DNA from: Plecoglossus altivelis
Taxonomy: Eukaryota; Chordata; Actinopteri; Osmeriformes; Plecoglossidae
NCBI GenBank assembly: GCA_036571765.1
Contig: BROE01000020.1
Location: 11,861,107-11,925,106, forward strand
Direction: 5' to 3'
Length of the DNA: 64,000 nt
The notes under the pieces were generated by a model that was not told the DNA's origin, ran no database searches, and worked only from the letters and a program-made list of their open reading frames with translations. Positions 22,551 to 35,776 of the stretch are shown here, piece by piece (the stretch's first letter is position 1; each line of letters opens with the position of its first letter). Made by a program: the position numbers and the translations under genes.

Positions 22551-25500
22551 ATGAAGTGTCTAAAGGTTGACGAGTACATAAAGCGGACGGCGTGTTTGAA
22601 AGAGACGTGTCTCCTACACGAAGAGTTGAAGGTGAGTTTTCAAGTAAGGCAGCTAGGTTAGCAACTGCAGTTTGTTGTCACGACTTACGGTCTTGCGAAA
22701 TCTTATTTAGGTTTTATCGTTTCGTCTTTAATTCCAAATTTAGTGGAACACATTTGGTTATTATGGAATCAGTTTGCAGTTTGTTAACACAACTTGATTT
22801 GACTTATTACAGACGTATGTGAAGAGTGGACCAGGACCGCAAGGTCGCACTTTATGTGACCGCGTTATCAGAGCCTGTAATCAACAACTTGGAGTCGGGG
22901 CTCTGGACAGAGACCATGCCAGCTTCTTGATAAAACTAGTGGAACTTGCACTCAACGGGTATGACGTTTCTGGGGAGCTTGGGTTTCAAAGCAGCCCTTT
23001 GTACATGGAGAAAATTATCTTTCACATTCTCAAGAAATTGGCCACAATGGGAGTGCATCCACCCTGTAGCCACTTGGGAAACCTTCTCTATCAAAGGCTT
23101 GTTCCAATCCCACAGGTAAAGAATAGATGTACTTTGTATCTTGGCTGTGTTTCTGCGTGAGTTCTGTTTCTCATGGCGTGTTTTTCCATGTCCTCCACAG
23201 ACTGAAGACTACTGTGTGCTTGTGCGCAGCTGCTTTGCAGTGCTTTGGAATGCGCTGTCAGGGTCCCCAGACAAAACCTCCATAAGCCCCAGAGACAAGC
23301 TGCATTATGAGATGCAAGCTCTTAGCTTCCTCCTGCTGTTGGACAGGGAGAACACATCCTTCCCTGCCTGCTCCAAAGCCCCGATGTACATTGAGGATGC
23401 ACTGGCTGAATTTGAGAAGGGCTGTGGGACGCTGACAGAGAAAGATGCCTCTTTCCTGCTAGAGGAGATGCTTACATACCTTGTGGGTTATTGGACCATG
23501 GGGGGCATTGGGGAAGGAGATGGGGGGGCCTTAAGGCAACCTTGCCTTCCTACTGTCTCTGAGGTGGTGCTGATTACATCTAAGCTTCTTTGTAAGGCAG
23601 GTCACTGGGCTCTGGCCACAGGGCTGGTGGATGAGGTCCAGGGCAGGGGCAGGGATTGTTCTAGCTGTCCATACCCAGCTATGGTACTTGGTAGGTGGGC
23701 AGTAGACATCCACCGGTCGCTTAGTTCTGGAGGCGAATGCGGGCAAGCGTTCACAGAATGTGCCCGGACCCTCCGGTCTCTTCCAGCAGCCCTGGGGGTG
23801 CAGGAAGGCCACGCTGTCTTGGAGGGTTGCAGTATGGTGGTGTGGGCTGTGGAGGCAGGGCAGGGGAGGGGGCTGAGTGGAGCAGTGCTCCTCTCCTGGT
23901 TCTCCTTTCTGGAGGAGCATCAGGAGCTCATGATAAAGACATTACAAAGGGTTAGTGTCAAATATAGACTTTCAAATATCTACAGACCTCTTTTGAAATG
24001 TCTTGTCCATTGACTTGCTTTATGACTACTACTACAAAAGGTTTTTTGGGGGGTGTGTCACACAGGAAGTTGCATCACAGTCTGAGGAAAACAGACTCCA
24101 GCAGTTGCTGTGCTTCAGCATGTATCAAGGCTTCGTATTCACCTATGACAGTATGCTGGCTTCACAGGTAAGGGGCTTCATTCTTTGCCAGGAGCTCTGG
24201 GCATACAAAGGCTGTTGTTTAACTCTACTCTACAGTATACATTATGGTGTATTCATGTGTGTCCAGCTGGAGAACACTGAAATACTGGACAGAGTTTTGC
24301 TGTACTGCCAGGCCACTGCTGGCCGAATGATGACGGAAATTCGTAAACTGCCCAATGACGGCATCTTGGTCAAAGCAGGTATTGCGTTTGACTGATTCAA
24401 TACTGTGACAACATACTGGGATCCTGGCAGACTTGGGATTTCGTTGACGGTGTGCGTTTCCTTCTCTCCATAGTCACTGCTGTGAGCAACCTTGCATGTG
24501 GTCTTTACAACCGCCAACTCTACAACCAAGCCTTCACCTTGGTGGAGATCCTGTGCCAGGAGCTCTGCAAGAACTGTCCTGAATCTCTCTCTATTGATAG
24601 GGTAAACTAAACACACAGCTTCAGATGGTTACACTGCATCAGTGTACAGTAGCACATGGGGGATACATCTGTCTGACTTTTTAGAAGAGGGACACGGTGC
24701 GCTAACCAACACATGAAATCATTGTGCAGTCAATAAATGTCATTTGCCCTCCTCCAGGTGATCCGGCCTTTTATGCTAGCGGTGCAGAGCTCTCGACGGG
24801 GAGGCCATCTGGAGAGGGCCTTGGACTGGGTCATCATCTGGCTGCAGGTCCTGGGAGGGCGGGTTACAGAACACATGACCGAACCCGTCGCCCTGTGGGT
24901 CAAGACCAAGGCCGACGCAGCGCGAGCTGGTCAGGAGGACACACGACTCAGGTGACAGACCAGGACAGATGCATCTCGATGTACACCGTCGACAGAAGAA
25001 ATTGACAAATATTTTTGTATGATGTGATTATTCAGCTGCTTCTATGGCTTATGGTTGTGTGTAGATGATCCTGTACAAATGCTGGGGTAATATCAAGGAT
25101 CCATGTTGAGAGTGGAATGACGTAACAGGATGCTGTTTTTGTCAGGACGCTGCGTGATGGTTTTGGTCCTGATGTCCCTGCTGAGGAGGTGATGCTGTGT
25201 CTCCTGGAGGAGGAGCTAAAGGCCTACAGGGAGTCTGCTGCTGACACCACCCAGGAGCGCTACAACACCCTCTGCGACCTGCTCGACATCTGCCACGAGG
25301 AGAGTGCGCGCACACACCTCCGTGCTGTCTACCTGTGTGACATGGCCCAGGTGGTCTGTTTCCAGGACTTCAGTGAACAGACTGACTGGTTGGTGATGTT
25401 TTTGTCACTCAAGTATGATTATTCCATCAACTCTGTTAAACGGATGTTTCAGTGTCATTCTTGTGCCCTACCGTTTGAAAAGCTCTGCAGTTGACTTTAC

Positions 25501-28500
25501 ACACGAGGCTCTGCGCCTGCTGGAGGAGGAGCCTGAGACGGTGGAGAATGCTGATAGGCTGAAGGATGATAGGGCCCACGCCTCCCTGTGGCTTTACATC
25601 TGCACCCTTGAGAAGAACCTGCAGGAGGTGGGCGGTGGTCTGGGCCATGGCAAACACACTACTCAGCTCTGACCACTTCACATTCAGTTAGCTATTTAAA
25701 AAAACAACAACCTTTTACCGAGTTTGATCCTGTTGGTTGGCTGAGGTGTTTGTGTCTTTGGTCAGGCCATAGAGAAGGGGAGGAAGCTGCCGGAAGGGTG
25801 TGAGCAGGCAGGAGGCGACGCCAATCCTGTTCCCACCAATGACCTGGACTACGAAGACAAGCAGAAGCAACAAGACAGCCACCTGGTGTACGAAGGCCTT
25901 CACTTCAACCTCGCAGCCGAAAGCAGTAAGAACATTGCAAATACACATGCCTCTGCAAACTACTGTGGGTTCAGTAAATGACTGTGTGTTTGTGTGTTTG
26001 TGTGTGTGTGTGCGTGTGCGTGTGCGTGTCCTCAGAGCGACACCAGCCTCTGGACAGAGCCTTGGCTGAGTGGTCCTCTTTGCTGCAGAACCAGAAGGTG
26101 CCATCTGTCCGAAACCCCACACAGACCTGCACTTCTATTGGCCTCGCTGCTGCCCTCTACAAACTCATGGGCAAGGTAAGAAGTTGTTCATATTTGTTTC
26201 CCAATCAATGAATGCAGAGTTGCCAAGCCTTTAATGACCTCTGATCTCCTCTCTCAGCCTCTGCAGGCTTTGGAAGCGTACCAGCTGGCCATTGGCCTCT
26301 CCAGGGGTCTGGGTGACCCCCAGGGCTGTGCCTCCTTCCTGTGCCACTCTGCCAGGCTGCTTCTGGAGCTAGGAGCTCCAGAGCTTGGAGAGGTCAGTCA
26401 GACCTTCACATTGTGGCTTTAGGTCTAGGTTCCCCTCAGTCTAACAGTGGACCCGTCATTTCAGACGTGCCGTGAATGTCCATGCGCATGTGATGGGCTC
26501 AACGTAGGTTCTCCTCTTGTTTCAGTCCCAGCTGGAGCAGGCAGAACACTGTTTGGGCCCCAAACCCTCCACTGAAGGGCCGTGTCCTCTCTCGCTCACC
26601 GCCACTCTTCTGAGGGCCCAGCTTTGCTACAGCACAGGCCAGGTAGCCCTCAAACATGCACGCTGACTAAAGCCTAAACCTTTCTCCCATCACGCTGCCA
26701 TCAGCCCATTTGATCCCTGTCTGGTGGCCTCTCAGGTGCAGAGGGGAGTGTCCTACCTGTGTGAGGTTCTAAGAGAGGTGGGGGAGCAGAGGCATTCTAA
26801 AAGCTGGTATCTTCTGCGTGCCAGAGCGCTCCAAACCTGCAGCGCCTACCTGAGTCTGGACACTGGCACCTTACCAGAAGCACTGCGCCAGCGCATCACG
26901 GAGCATGGTGAGCACTACTGGGCACTTCACCCACTTATAGAATGGCTCCATCTGACTTCCTGCTTCGTTTCTGCCTGTGAACTACAGACAATTCTATATC
27001 CCTTTTTGCTTTTTTGTGACGGTTGGTTGTTGCGTTGTATTGTTTGTGTGGTTGATCCAGGTCTGAAGAGCCCAGACGTGGTTCTGTACGACAGTCTGAG
27101 GTTACTGTGCAGCCTGCTGGTCACTCTGGTGGGGAGTGGCCTGTATGGAGCCTACAGTGGCAGCACTGACAATCACTTCATAGACCAAGGTACAGATGCC
27201 TGCATTTTCATCTGGGAAACATTATTGATCTTATTGAGCCTGGATGGTTTTTATTGGCTTTTTGCCATTGACAATTCTCAAGAACAAAAGATAGAAAAAA
27301 ACTAAACAAGAGAATGACTGCAATAGGATGATCCATGTGATATTTACTCTCTCCAGTGTTTCTCCACAGATAGTGATTACATTTGTGGCTGTAGTCGGGG
27401 GCAGTGTACAGAATTGTATAGAAGCACCTTCATTTCTCCAGTCCTCCTCTCTCTTTCTGTCCTCAGGTGATAACTTGGTGTTAAAGTGGCAGCTGCTGTC
27501 AGAGCTGCTGGCCTGCTCTGTGAGGATGGTGTGTGTGAGGAGCAGCAGTGGGGCTGTGCACGAGGCCAAGCTGCAGTGCCTGGAGGCCCTCAAACTAGCC
27601 ACCAAGCTGCAGGCCCTCAGCCAGTACGTACACGAGTGTGGATGAGTGTTGGGTTGACCTTCTCCGCACGATGGAAGCATGTTTGATCAGAAGTCTATTA
27701 AAAGGCTTGATTTGACACCTGTTCTGGGTGGTTTGACATGCCTGGCCCATGTGTGTGTTGGGGTGTAGGTGTGCGGAGCTGCTGGTGGTGAAGGCCGAGC
27801 TAGAGCTGATGAAGGGAGAGAGGGAGGAGAGCGGCTTTGACCTGGACAAGGTCCGCAACCTGCTGGAGCTCTGCACAGGTCAGGCCCCTCTGCATGAACC
27901 CTCAGGGGACAGTATACGTATTCTAGATCTGAGCTCGATTTGGGGGTTATTCCTACTTCTATTTGTTTTACGCTAGTCTAATAATCCATTTTGTTTTGTT
28001 TCATTAGACTTCGCTAACCAAGAGCGAAACACAGAAGTGAAAATCAAGCCTAGGAAAGGCTGTCCAGCCCCGAAACGCCAGTCTCCTCTCCTCAGTCCTG
28101 AGGAGGACTGTAAGGGCTTCCTCAGCACCAGGTGGCTTCCTAAGGAGCCAGTGGAGCGGGACCAGGCCAGCTCTCCTCCTCTCAAAGCCAAGGCCCAGCG
28201 TTGGCTGTCCTCCCTGAGCCATGAGGCTGACTGCCTGTGCCCCTGCTGCGCTGAACCCAGCCTGGGCCGCATCACGGCCCGCTGGGCTGCCACCCAGGCT
28301 GACCTCTCCCTCCAGCTGGGCCACACGGAGCGCCGCTCCTGCCGCAAACTCCACTTAGCCACACTGGCTCGTTGCAAAGGAGTGACAACCAAACTAGGCA
28401 GCAGGTTGGCAAACCTTGTTCCCCTCGTTGGGGCCACCAAGACCCCCTGCAAGCCCACCCTTCTGCAGGATGTGGTGGGTCGAGTATACCTGTGCATGGT

Positions 28501-31500
28501 CCTGTCTGGTCTGGATCTGCACCAGGAGAAGGCTCAGGGAATCTGGAAGGTCTTGGAGGCTGGCCAGGCCTTCCTAGCCTCAAAGCCATCTCTAGAACTA
28601 GGTCCTCTGAGGGCTGGCCTGCAGGGGGCCAAAGCTCTGGCCTCCTGCCTAGCCCTGGCTGCTCAGAACAACTGCACCCTGGAGGAACTCTTCTCCCCTG
28701 CTTGGACATGGAAGCCACCTAAAGAGGCTGTAGAGTCAAACCATAAACCCCAAACCCTGCCTCCACCTGTCTCTGCAAAGAAGCCTAAAGACCCAGCCAG
28801 CACTTCTAAGACCAAAGACCCCAAGAAGGCCAAAGACTCTGTCTCAAAGATCAAAGTGTCACTGTCCACCACTGCTACCAAGCCCACCAAGTGTTTGGTC
28901 CCCAAGACTCCGGTGGCAGTGAAGCCACCTAGAACCAAGTCATCCGCTGGAGAGCTTGGTTCCTTTGATTTTGATACAGCGGTCCCCATGGTGGTCTGCA
29001 CCCCTGTCCAGCGGGTCAAAGCTCCTGGCTCAGTGCGGAAAGGGGCTGTCAAGCCTGCCCTCAAAGTGCCCTTTATGGTGTATGAGGAGGTGTCTCCAGT
29101 TCAGGCCAAACTCCAGCCTGTACCTGCAGCACCTAGACGCACCAACAAGTCTCGCTTCAAAGTATGGGATCTTTATTGTGTTTCATATTCATGGCTGTGT
29201 TCCAGGCTTGCCTTTCAGTTGGTTTCTAATGGGTTCTTGTCTCCTGTCTCAGGTAGAGTTTAGCGACGAGAGCGACCCAGAAGCTGACCCCCACGTGGAG
29301 CTCAAACAGAAGGCGGAGGCCTCCAAGAAGCGCCCTGCCTCCACCAGAAAAGCCCACATCCTCAAAGCTGCCCCAGAGCCACCTGTCAAGACAGCCCCGG
29401 CCAGGAGGCCTGTCCGAGGCAAGAAGAGCACCGCGCTGCCTGCGTCCTGCACCTCTTCAGAGGAGGAGGTCGGGGGGGCGCTGACTCCCAACCGCCCAGC
29501 CAGGAGGGGGAGGTCCAGGAGAGCGCCGGCTGGTTCAGAGTCAGCAGAGGAACCAGAGAAGATGAGGACCATTGATGAGGGGAAGGAGGGAAAGCTGGAC
29601 TCCAGCATAGACGAGCTGAGAGCATCAGACACCGAGACTGAGGAGAGACTGTCTGGTGAGAACTTGCTTGAACACTTCATGATCACTAGCGCGTGAGCAG
29701 TGGCCAGTTCATGTTAAACATTGGTAAATAAATAAGCTGATAAAAACTGTCAGTATTTCTTCTCTCCACAGGCACAGCTGTGGATGCCTCAGAAACAGAA
29801 TTTGAGGTCTTGAGGAAGGACCGTTGTGGGGACAAGGAGAGACACTTTCTGTCTGAGCTTAGGAATGGAGGTCCCCTAGCAACAGCCCTGCCTGTCCACC
29901 ATCCTCACTTAACTACTGGGCCCGGTGAGCTGTGTTCCTCTGCACGACCTGGTGTCATGGACAACCTCAGTGCTTCAGATATACACACCCAGAGGACTAA
30001 CTTCTTGTTGACCCTTGCCATCTCCTTCCTTCTCCCTGTGGTAGGTGAGCTATCTCTGGAGGTGATCCGGTCTCTGCTGCTCACAGCTTGGCTGGCCCAG
30101 CAGCATTTCCCCCCACCCACCCTCTATCCCCGCCTCTGCACTCTGCTGGCCCTGTCAACAGGGGAGCAAGACCCCGTCGCCACAGCAATGCTCCACGCCC
30201 AGTCTCTGGGAGTTACCAGCCGACATCACATGATCCGCCACCTGGCTAATCGCCTCAAGTGAGTCACTTGAATTGAGCTAAATGAATTGAGTTACTGAAC
30301 GGATCGAATTCCAAAGCAAGCCCTTGGCTCCAGTCATGTTAAAAATATCCGTAAAAGACGATTTGGTTTTAGTTGGACACTTTCAGTAATAGGGGGAATC
30401 AATCAGGAATTACTTGTCTGTACTTATCCAGCTCTATTTTCTTCAGAGCAACTTTTCACCAAACATAATCAATCATGCTCCAATGTCGCACATCCAACAC
30501 AGGAAACTGAAGAAGAGCTCCAGTGAGCTGGCAGACAAACTGAGCTCTCTCAGTCTACAGGAGTCGACTCTGCAGACCGGGCCGTCTGCGGAGCAGAGAC
30601 TGGCTCAGCTGGAGGACATCTACTCCTTCCCTGCTGCAGACCCTGGTACCTTTCCCCAACACCACGGCCGCACGCTGACCACGCAGTTACAAGAGCTCCC
30701 CTCAGGTATGGATTGAAGGACATGCTTTGCAACCCTCTGCAGTCATGGAAGTTCAACACTGACTGCTTTCTCCTTCCTTCACCTTGTGTTCCTCCGTGCT
30801 GAAGGGGTGATGGTGTGCGTGCTGTCTGTGCTGGAGGTGCAGCCAGGGGAGGTTGGAGACACGCTGCTGCTGTCTCGTCTGGAAAAGGGCTCTGCTCCTG
30901 TGACTGTCCGCATCCCCACTGCCCAGAGAGAGGTGAGAGAGTAACGCACTCCATCTGTCCTTCTCTATGGCTTCCTCCACCCACCTACTGGTTCACACCA
31001 TATGCACGCTTGCACCGACTCCTTTTCTGTATTTGCCTGCAGCACCCTGTGAGCTGGCTGGTGCAGGAGATGGACAGCGTGCAGAAGGAGCAGAAGGCTG
31101 TGAGCTGTGTCTCAGAGAAGGCCATGTGGTGGCAGGGACGCAGGGCGCTAGATGCTCGTGTTGAGGCAAGCCTGCTGCAGCAACCAAGCACGCATATTTC
31201 AAACTAATCAGTCAATTCGATGTAGAAAGGATGAAACGCCTGTGAACCACCTCTCTGCTCTCCTCAGAGGCTGTTGGAGGAGATGGAGGGGCTACTGGTC
31301 TGCTGGCGTGGGCTCCTCCTGCCTTTAACATCTGACCCCCAGCTGTCCAGCGTGACCCAGAAAATCCACAAGAGCCTCACAGCGATGGGTGTGGAGATCA
31401 CTAAAGACATGCTTAAGGTGTGTACATGGATCAGATTGCAGTCTGTTCTGCCGTTCCCATCAACCTTAAATGTTGTCATTAATCCTGTTTTTATTCCGCC

Positions 31501-32970
31501 CCCCCCAGGCTGTGCTGTCAGCTTCTCCCCTGTTGTCTGAGAAAGATCTCTGGATGCTGGCACACGGAGTGTGTCCACAGCGGGGTGAGGAGTGTGTCCG
31601 GCTGCTGCAGGCTGCTGTCTCCTCCCTGAAGGAGAGAGCTGAGCCCAAGGGCCATGTGGTCCTCATCCTAGACAAGGTTAGAGTCCCTGTGCTTCTCGTG
31701 TATGTCATCGAAGGCCGTGCTCCTGCGCTGCTTCTGTGACCCACCGCTGTGTTTCCTCTGCAGTACCTCCAGAAGCTGCCCTGGGAGAGCATCTCCTGTC
31801 TGCAGCATCAAAGTGTTACTCGCATGCCATCTCTCCACTCACTGCTAGGACTCTGTGCTCTGAAAGAGGTAAGAACCTACACACGCTAGGTAAGAACCTA
31901 CTCTGCTATTTAGTTTAGTTGTTCAAGCTGCAGATGACAGAATGCCATCCTCTCCTCAGTCTGACGCTGGGTGCGTCCTGAATCGCGGCGTGGACACTAA
32001 CCAGGTGTACTATGTGCTTAACCCTGATGCCAACCTCGGAGACACAGAGGAGCGCTTCAAAGACTGGTTCAGCAGGTGAGCCCTGTGACAGAGTGACACG
32101 TTCACACAACCTGGAACTGCATCTCCCTGCTGTTGTTCAATGTTACATTATACTGATCGACTTATTCTGTCTGGCTCATCCCCAAGTCAAGAGCGGTGGC
32201 AGGGTGTGTGTGGAGCACGGCCAAGCTCTGAGCAGCTACAGGAAGCGGTGACTACCAAAGACCTTTACATGTGAGTGGAACTACTTTCACGTGTATTTTT
32301 GTTCTGCAGTGAGGTATTTTCGGTCGTGGTCTAGTAGTCTGGCCTCACTGTCTTCCTCTTTGGTTGCAGTTACGTGGGTCACGGGGCAGGAGCTCGCTAC
32401 CTTGACGGACAGAGGATCCTGAAGCAGGATGTGAGAGCAGCCTGCCTCCTGTTTGGCTGCAGCAGTGCTGCTCTGGCTGTGCGAGGAGAGCAGGAGGGCT
32501 CAGGGATCATTCTCAACTACCTCATGGCTGGCTGGTGAGACGAACACACACGCGTACACACACAAGCTAGAAATAGAGTGCTGAAGTTGTCATCATAGCA
32601 TCTGTGCATTCAATATGTTTCATTTAATGTCAAAATATGAGATTCATATCTGTATATATATAACTATATATATGTGTGTTCCTGCCTCAAACTCAATGAA
32701 AGGAAGAAGTACAGATGCATCGTTCGGTCTGGATTTGACATGTGCCATCTCTGCTTTCTTTCACGCAGTCCGTTTGTTCTGGGTAACCTGTGGGATGTGA
32801 CTGATCGGGACATCGACCGCTTCACCAAGGCCCTGCTGGAGTCGTGGCTGTCTGCTGGCTCAGGGACGCCCCTTCTGGAGCACATGGCCACCTCGCGCCA
32901 GGCCACACACCTAAAACATCTCATAGGGGCAGCGCCTATAGTCTACGGCCTGCCAATTTACCTGCAGTAG
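22551..32970 (+). CDS. espl1: Separase (separin), cohesin-cleaving cysteine protease (30 coding exons)
   Basis: Cleaves the cohesin kleisin at anaphase after securin destruction. Exons: 22551-22631, 22813-23115, 23201-23950, 24066-24167, 24267-24378, 24474-24601, 24758-24951, 25146-25388, 25483-25627, 25766-25925, 26036-26175, 26258-26392, 26526-26642, 26736-26907, 27061-27189, 27467-27623, 27769-27878, 28008-29161, 29253-29655, 29772-30258, 30503-30705, 30805-30932, 31043-31165, 31268-31417, 31509-31676, 31764-31868, 31960-32075, 32187-32270, 32370-32534, 32769-32970 (6666 nt, 2221 aa; human 2120). The N-terminal helical repeat region comes first, then a Lys/Ser-rich disordered middle in exons 18-19, then the C50 caspase-fold domain. 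The catalytic dyad is His2104 (YVGHGAG) and Cys2130 (LLFGCSS), 26 residues apart as in human. EKMR at 1546-1549 fits the ExxR self-cleavage pattern. Intron 23 has a GC donor, and intron 8 has a weak acceptor. Confidence 0.97.
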
Positions 32971-33379
32971 GACTTGAGGAAATGGCAAGCATCTGATTGG
33001 ATAGACTAAGCATTCATTCTGTTGCAGCCATGCACTCTTATGTTTTAATAACAATATTTTTATTGATTTTTGCTGGAATGTATTTATTTTTATGGAATGC
33101 CTTTTTTAAAATCTGACATGGTTTTAATGTGTTACTTCAGTGGACTCGGTGTTAATTGATTTTCTCCAATAAATGTATCATAAAATGTATCAAAAACGCC
33201 CCACGTTGGTGTATTTATTGGGATAATTGTTATTTTGTTGTAGTTCGTGCTTAAGACAAACGCTATCCTTTTGCTTCACACTAGGGGGCAGTAAGTCGTA
33301 AAATACTTCCTTTTTATAAAGAAAGGCGTTTTCTCTGACACCAAATACTTCCGTCGGTCACCAGTCTCACACTTTCAAC
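32971..33379 (+). other. espl1 3' UTR and pfdn5 promoter
   Basis: Only 409 bp separate the espl1 stop from the pfdn5 ATG. An AATAAA at 33168-33173 is the likely espl1 poly(A) signal. An inverted ETS-type ACTTCCG lies about 35 bp upstream of the pfdn5 ATG. Confidence 0.6.
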
Positions 33380-34703
33380 ATGGCTGTGAACCTGACAGAG
33401 CTCTCTCTTCCCCAGCTAGAGGGACTGAAAACCCAACTAGAGCAGGTAATTTAGTTGAACATTGTTAATCTGTTTGTGATATTTCGATTTCTATGTATTT
33501 TAAGTGACAAATATCATTAAGAAATGCCATACAACAGCGGAATATTAGCTAGCTTGTGGGCTAAATGGTTAGCTATCTATGCTACCTAACCTAAACTCAG
33601 AGATGTTTATTGATAGCTGCCAGGTCATTTTCAGATTGTCCTTATTATCCCCTAACTGATTAATTGCGAATACAATTTACGTTATTTGTGGACATTAAGT
33701 AGTCTACTCATATTTGCGTTTCGGTCTTCTCAGTCAACATACATGTGATTTGGTGGTCTCCATAAATCAACCCACATATGTGCCTCTTTCGTTTTGATTT
33801 TTGCATTGCAGGAAACTGAGTTCCTGACCTCATCAATCGGTCAGCTTAAAGTTGTCCAGACCAAATATGTAGAAGCTAAGGACAGCCTCAGTGTTCTCAA
33901 CAAGAACAACGCTGGTAAGAAATAACTCGCTTCACACTCGTCTCTTATGTCTTGATATCGTTTCCAGATTGATGGATCATTGTTCTGACAACTTGTCTCT
34001 TGTCTTTTAGGAAAGGAATTGCTAGTACCTCTCACCAGTTCTGTATCCTTGTGTGTTATGTAAACCAAGTCGAGGTTTCTACAGTTCTGAGATGTAATGT
34101 AAAAGGTTGTGTGACATTGAATGTTGCCACGTAAGAAGCCATCTTACTGCACTGTAAGTCAAATTGAACTGAGCCGTTTTTATGTGAGCCTGTGACTAAT
34201 GCAGACTCATTTGTTTTTGTTTCCTTTGTTATTTCTCTTAACATCTGCAATTAGATGTATGTTCCAGGAACTCTAAATGATGTTGAGCATGTTTTAGTGG
34301 ATGTAGGAACCGGATATTATGTGGAAAAGGTAGGAAGACAATAACCTGGATATAATAATTTAGATTACATCAGCTCATTTCTACTGGTATAAATAATTTT
34401 TCTCCTCTGAACTATTTGGGTAGAATGTTGGGGACACAAAGGAGTTTTTCAAGCGCAAAATTGACTTCCTCACGAAGCAGATAGAGAAGATTCAGCCAGC
34501 CTTACAGGAAAAGCATGCTATGAAACAAGGTAAATGTCAGTTTCATGTTCATACAAAAATGAAACAACTTAAATTAAAATGTGAAATATTGACGCATGCT
34601 GTCACCTTTTCTATTTCTGATAGCTGTGATTGAGGTGATGAACATCAAAATCCAGCAGCTTCAGAGTCAACAGGCAGCACAGTCGGGATCCACCAAGGCT
34701 TAG
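33380..34703 (+). CDS. pfdn5: Prefoldin subunit 5 (6 exons)
   Basis: Alpha-class subunit of the hexameric prefoldin co-chaperone, which hands nascent actin and tubulin to CCT/TRiC; also known as MM-1, a c-Myc binder. Exons: 33380-33445, 33812-33914, 34011-34042, 34255-34329, 34424-34529, 34624-34703 (462 nt, 153 aa; human 154). The sequence is near-colinear with the human protein: N-terminal helix (LPQLEGLKTQLEQE), LKVVQTKYVEAKDSL, the beta-hairpin segment VPLTSSMYVPG with VEHVLVDVGTGYYVEK, then the C-terminal coiled-coil helix FFKRKIDFLTKQIEKIQPAL. Exon 3 is only 32 nt. The ATG sits in ACATGGC, a fair Kozak context. A likely ATTAAA poly(A) signal is at 34964-34969. Confidence 0.97.
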
Positions 34704-35776
34704 TCTGAGAGAGTCTGCTCTCTCTCAACAGGAAGTTATTTCATTTTTATGCTTCACTATGGCATTGCTGTGCTAAATTAAATCATTCATAATGTCTGTA
34801 ACTGAGGATCAGACTTTTATTTTTTTTTGTCCTACTGAAACAGTCTCCTGACATGTGTAGTGTTACGATAGCTTTGATCTGTTCATGCTATTGGGATGTT
34901 GAGTCTGGGGATTGTCCCAACAATGTAATGCCTCTTTTACCATGCAGTTCCTTAAAAATGGTTATTAAACACTGTAGTTAAGCTGTTTTGTTAAATCACA
35001 TATACTTAACATATAAATTAATGCCATCAAGTTTCTGGTCATTGAATTGACTTAAATGCACAAATGCACCTCATCCCACAGGTTTTAAGAATGGAGATTG
35101 CCTGTAATTGTATGGTGGAGCTAACATACCAGAAATAAGTCTAAGTCTAACGGTGCTGTGAATAATTAGTGAATAATCTTAATACTGATCAATCAAATGC
35201 CCGGGAAGAACAGAATAACATTTCGCCGGTATGTGATACCCGGGTCACATAAGTTGACGCACCTGATTCAATTTCAAACGCGCAAGGTATATGTCATCGC
35301 ATGCTGGAGCGCTTGCTGCAGCTGCAGTTCTCAACTCGCGCTGTCGCTATGCGGGCCCACCGGTTGCTATGCAATGCAGCGTGAGTGTTGCACTGTTGCC
35401 AGGGAAAGAGCGATGGAGGCGGTAACCGGTCGCGCAGTCTTTCGGGACGGTGGCTGAGGGCGAAGTTGATGTCAGCGTCGTTTTGAAAGGTCTTTCGTTA
35501 CATGGTTGGGAATGCGAGCGCGTCTGTAATATACGAATGTATGTTGAATCGTGCTATTTAATTTCACATACAATTTGGTAGATACTTATAAATCTAATTT
35601 ACTATACCACTTTGGGAACGATTTAGAAACAACTGCAAGTTGCTAGCTACGCTACTCCGCCTCTCGGCTAGCTAGCTTGTTGCTCAGCTTGTCACGCTGG
35701 TGCTGGTTGAGAAAGGAGAGTGGCGAAAGAGACGGGGGACGGGGGATACTGCGGGAAGTGGAGTCAGGAGCGGCCG
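34704..35776 (+). other. pfdn5 3' UTR and larp4 upstream promoter region
   Basis: After the pfdn5 stop the sequence is AT-rich to about 35.19 kb, then CpG-rich (about 35190-35530, 35640-35780) as expected for a housekeeping promoter. Two RFX X-box-like half sites (GTTGCTATGCAA near 35363 and GTTGCCAGGGAA near 35393) are visible. No other gene is supported. The frame that runs back to 35720 starts with GTG, not ATG. Confidence 0.5.

Noticed and set aside
25389..25412. Longer espl1 exon 8 using the donor at CTCAA|GTATGA
   Set aside because: It keeps phase but inserts eight residues that break the match QTDCSA shared with human separase; the GTTGGT donor at 25389 fits better. It may still be a minor variant.
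28272..28718. 148-codon minus-strand frame inside espl1 exon 18
   Set aside because: It is the antisense shadow of a GC-rich coding exon, with no independent signals or homology.
35720..35776. Upstream extension of larp4 exon 1a
   Set aside because: The frame is open, but the codon at 35720 is GTG. The first ATG in frame is 35777.
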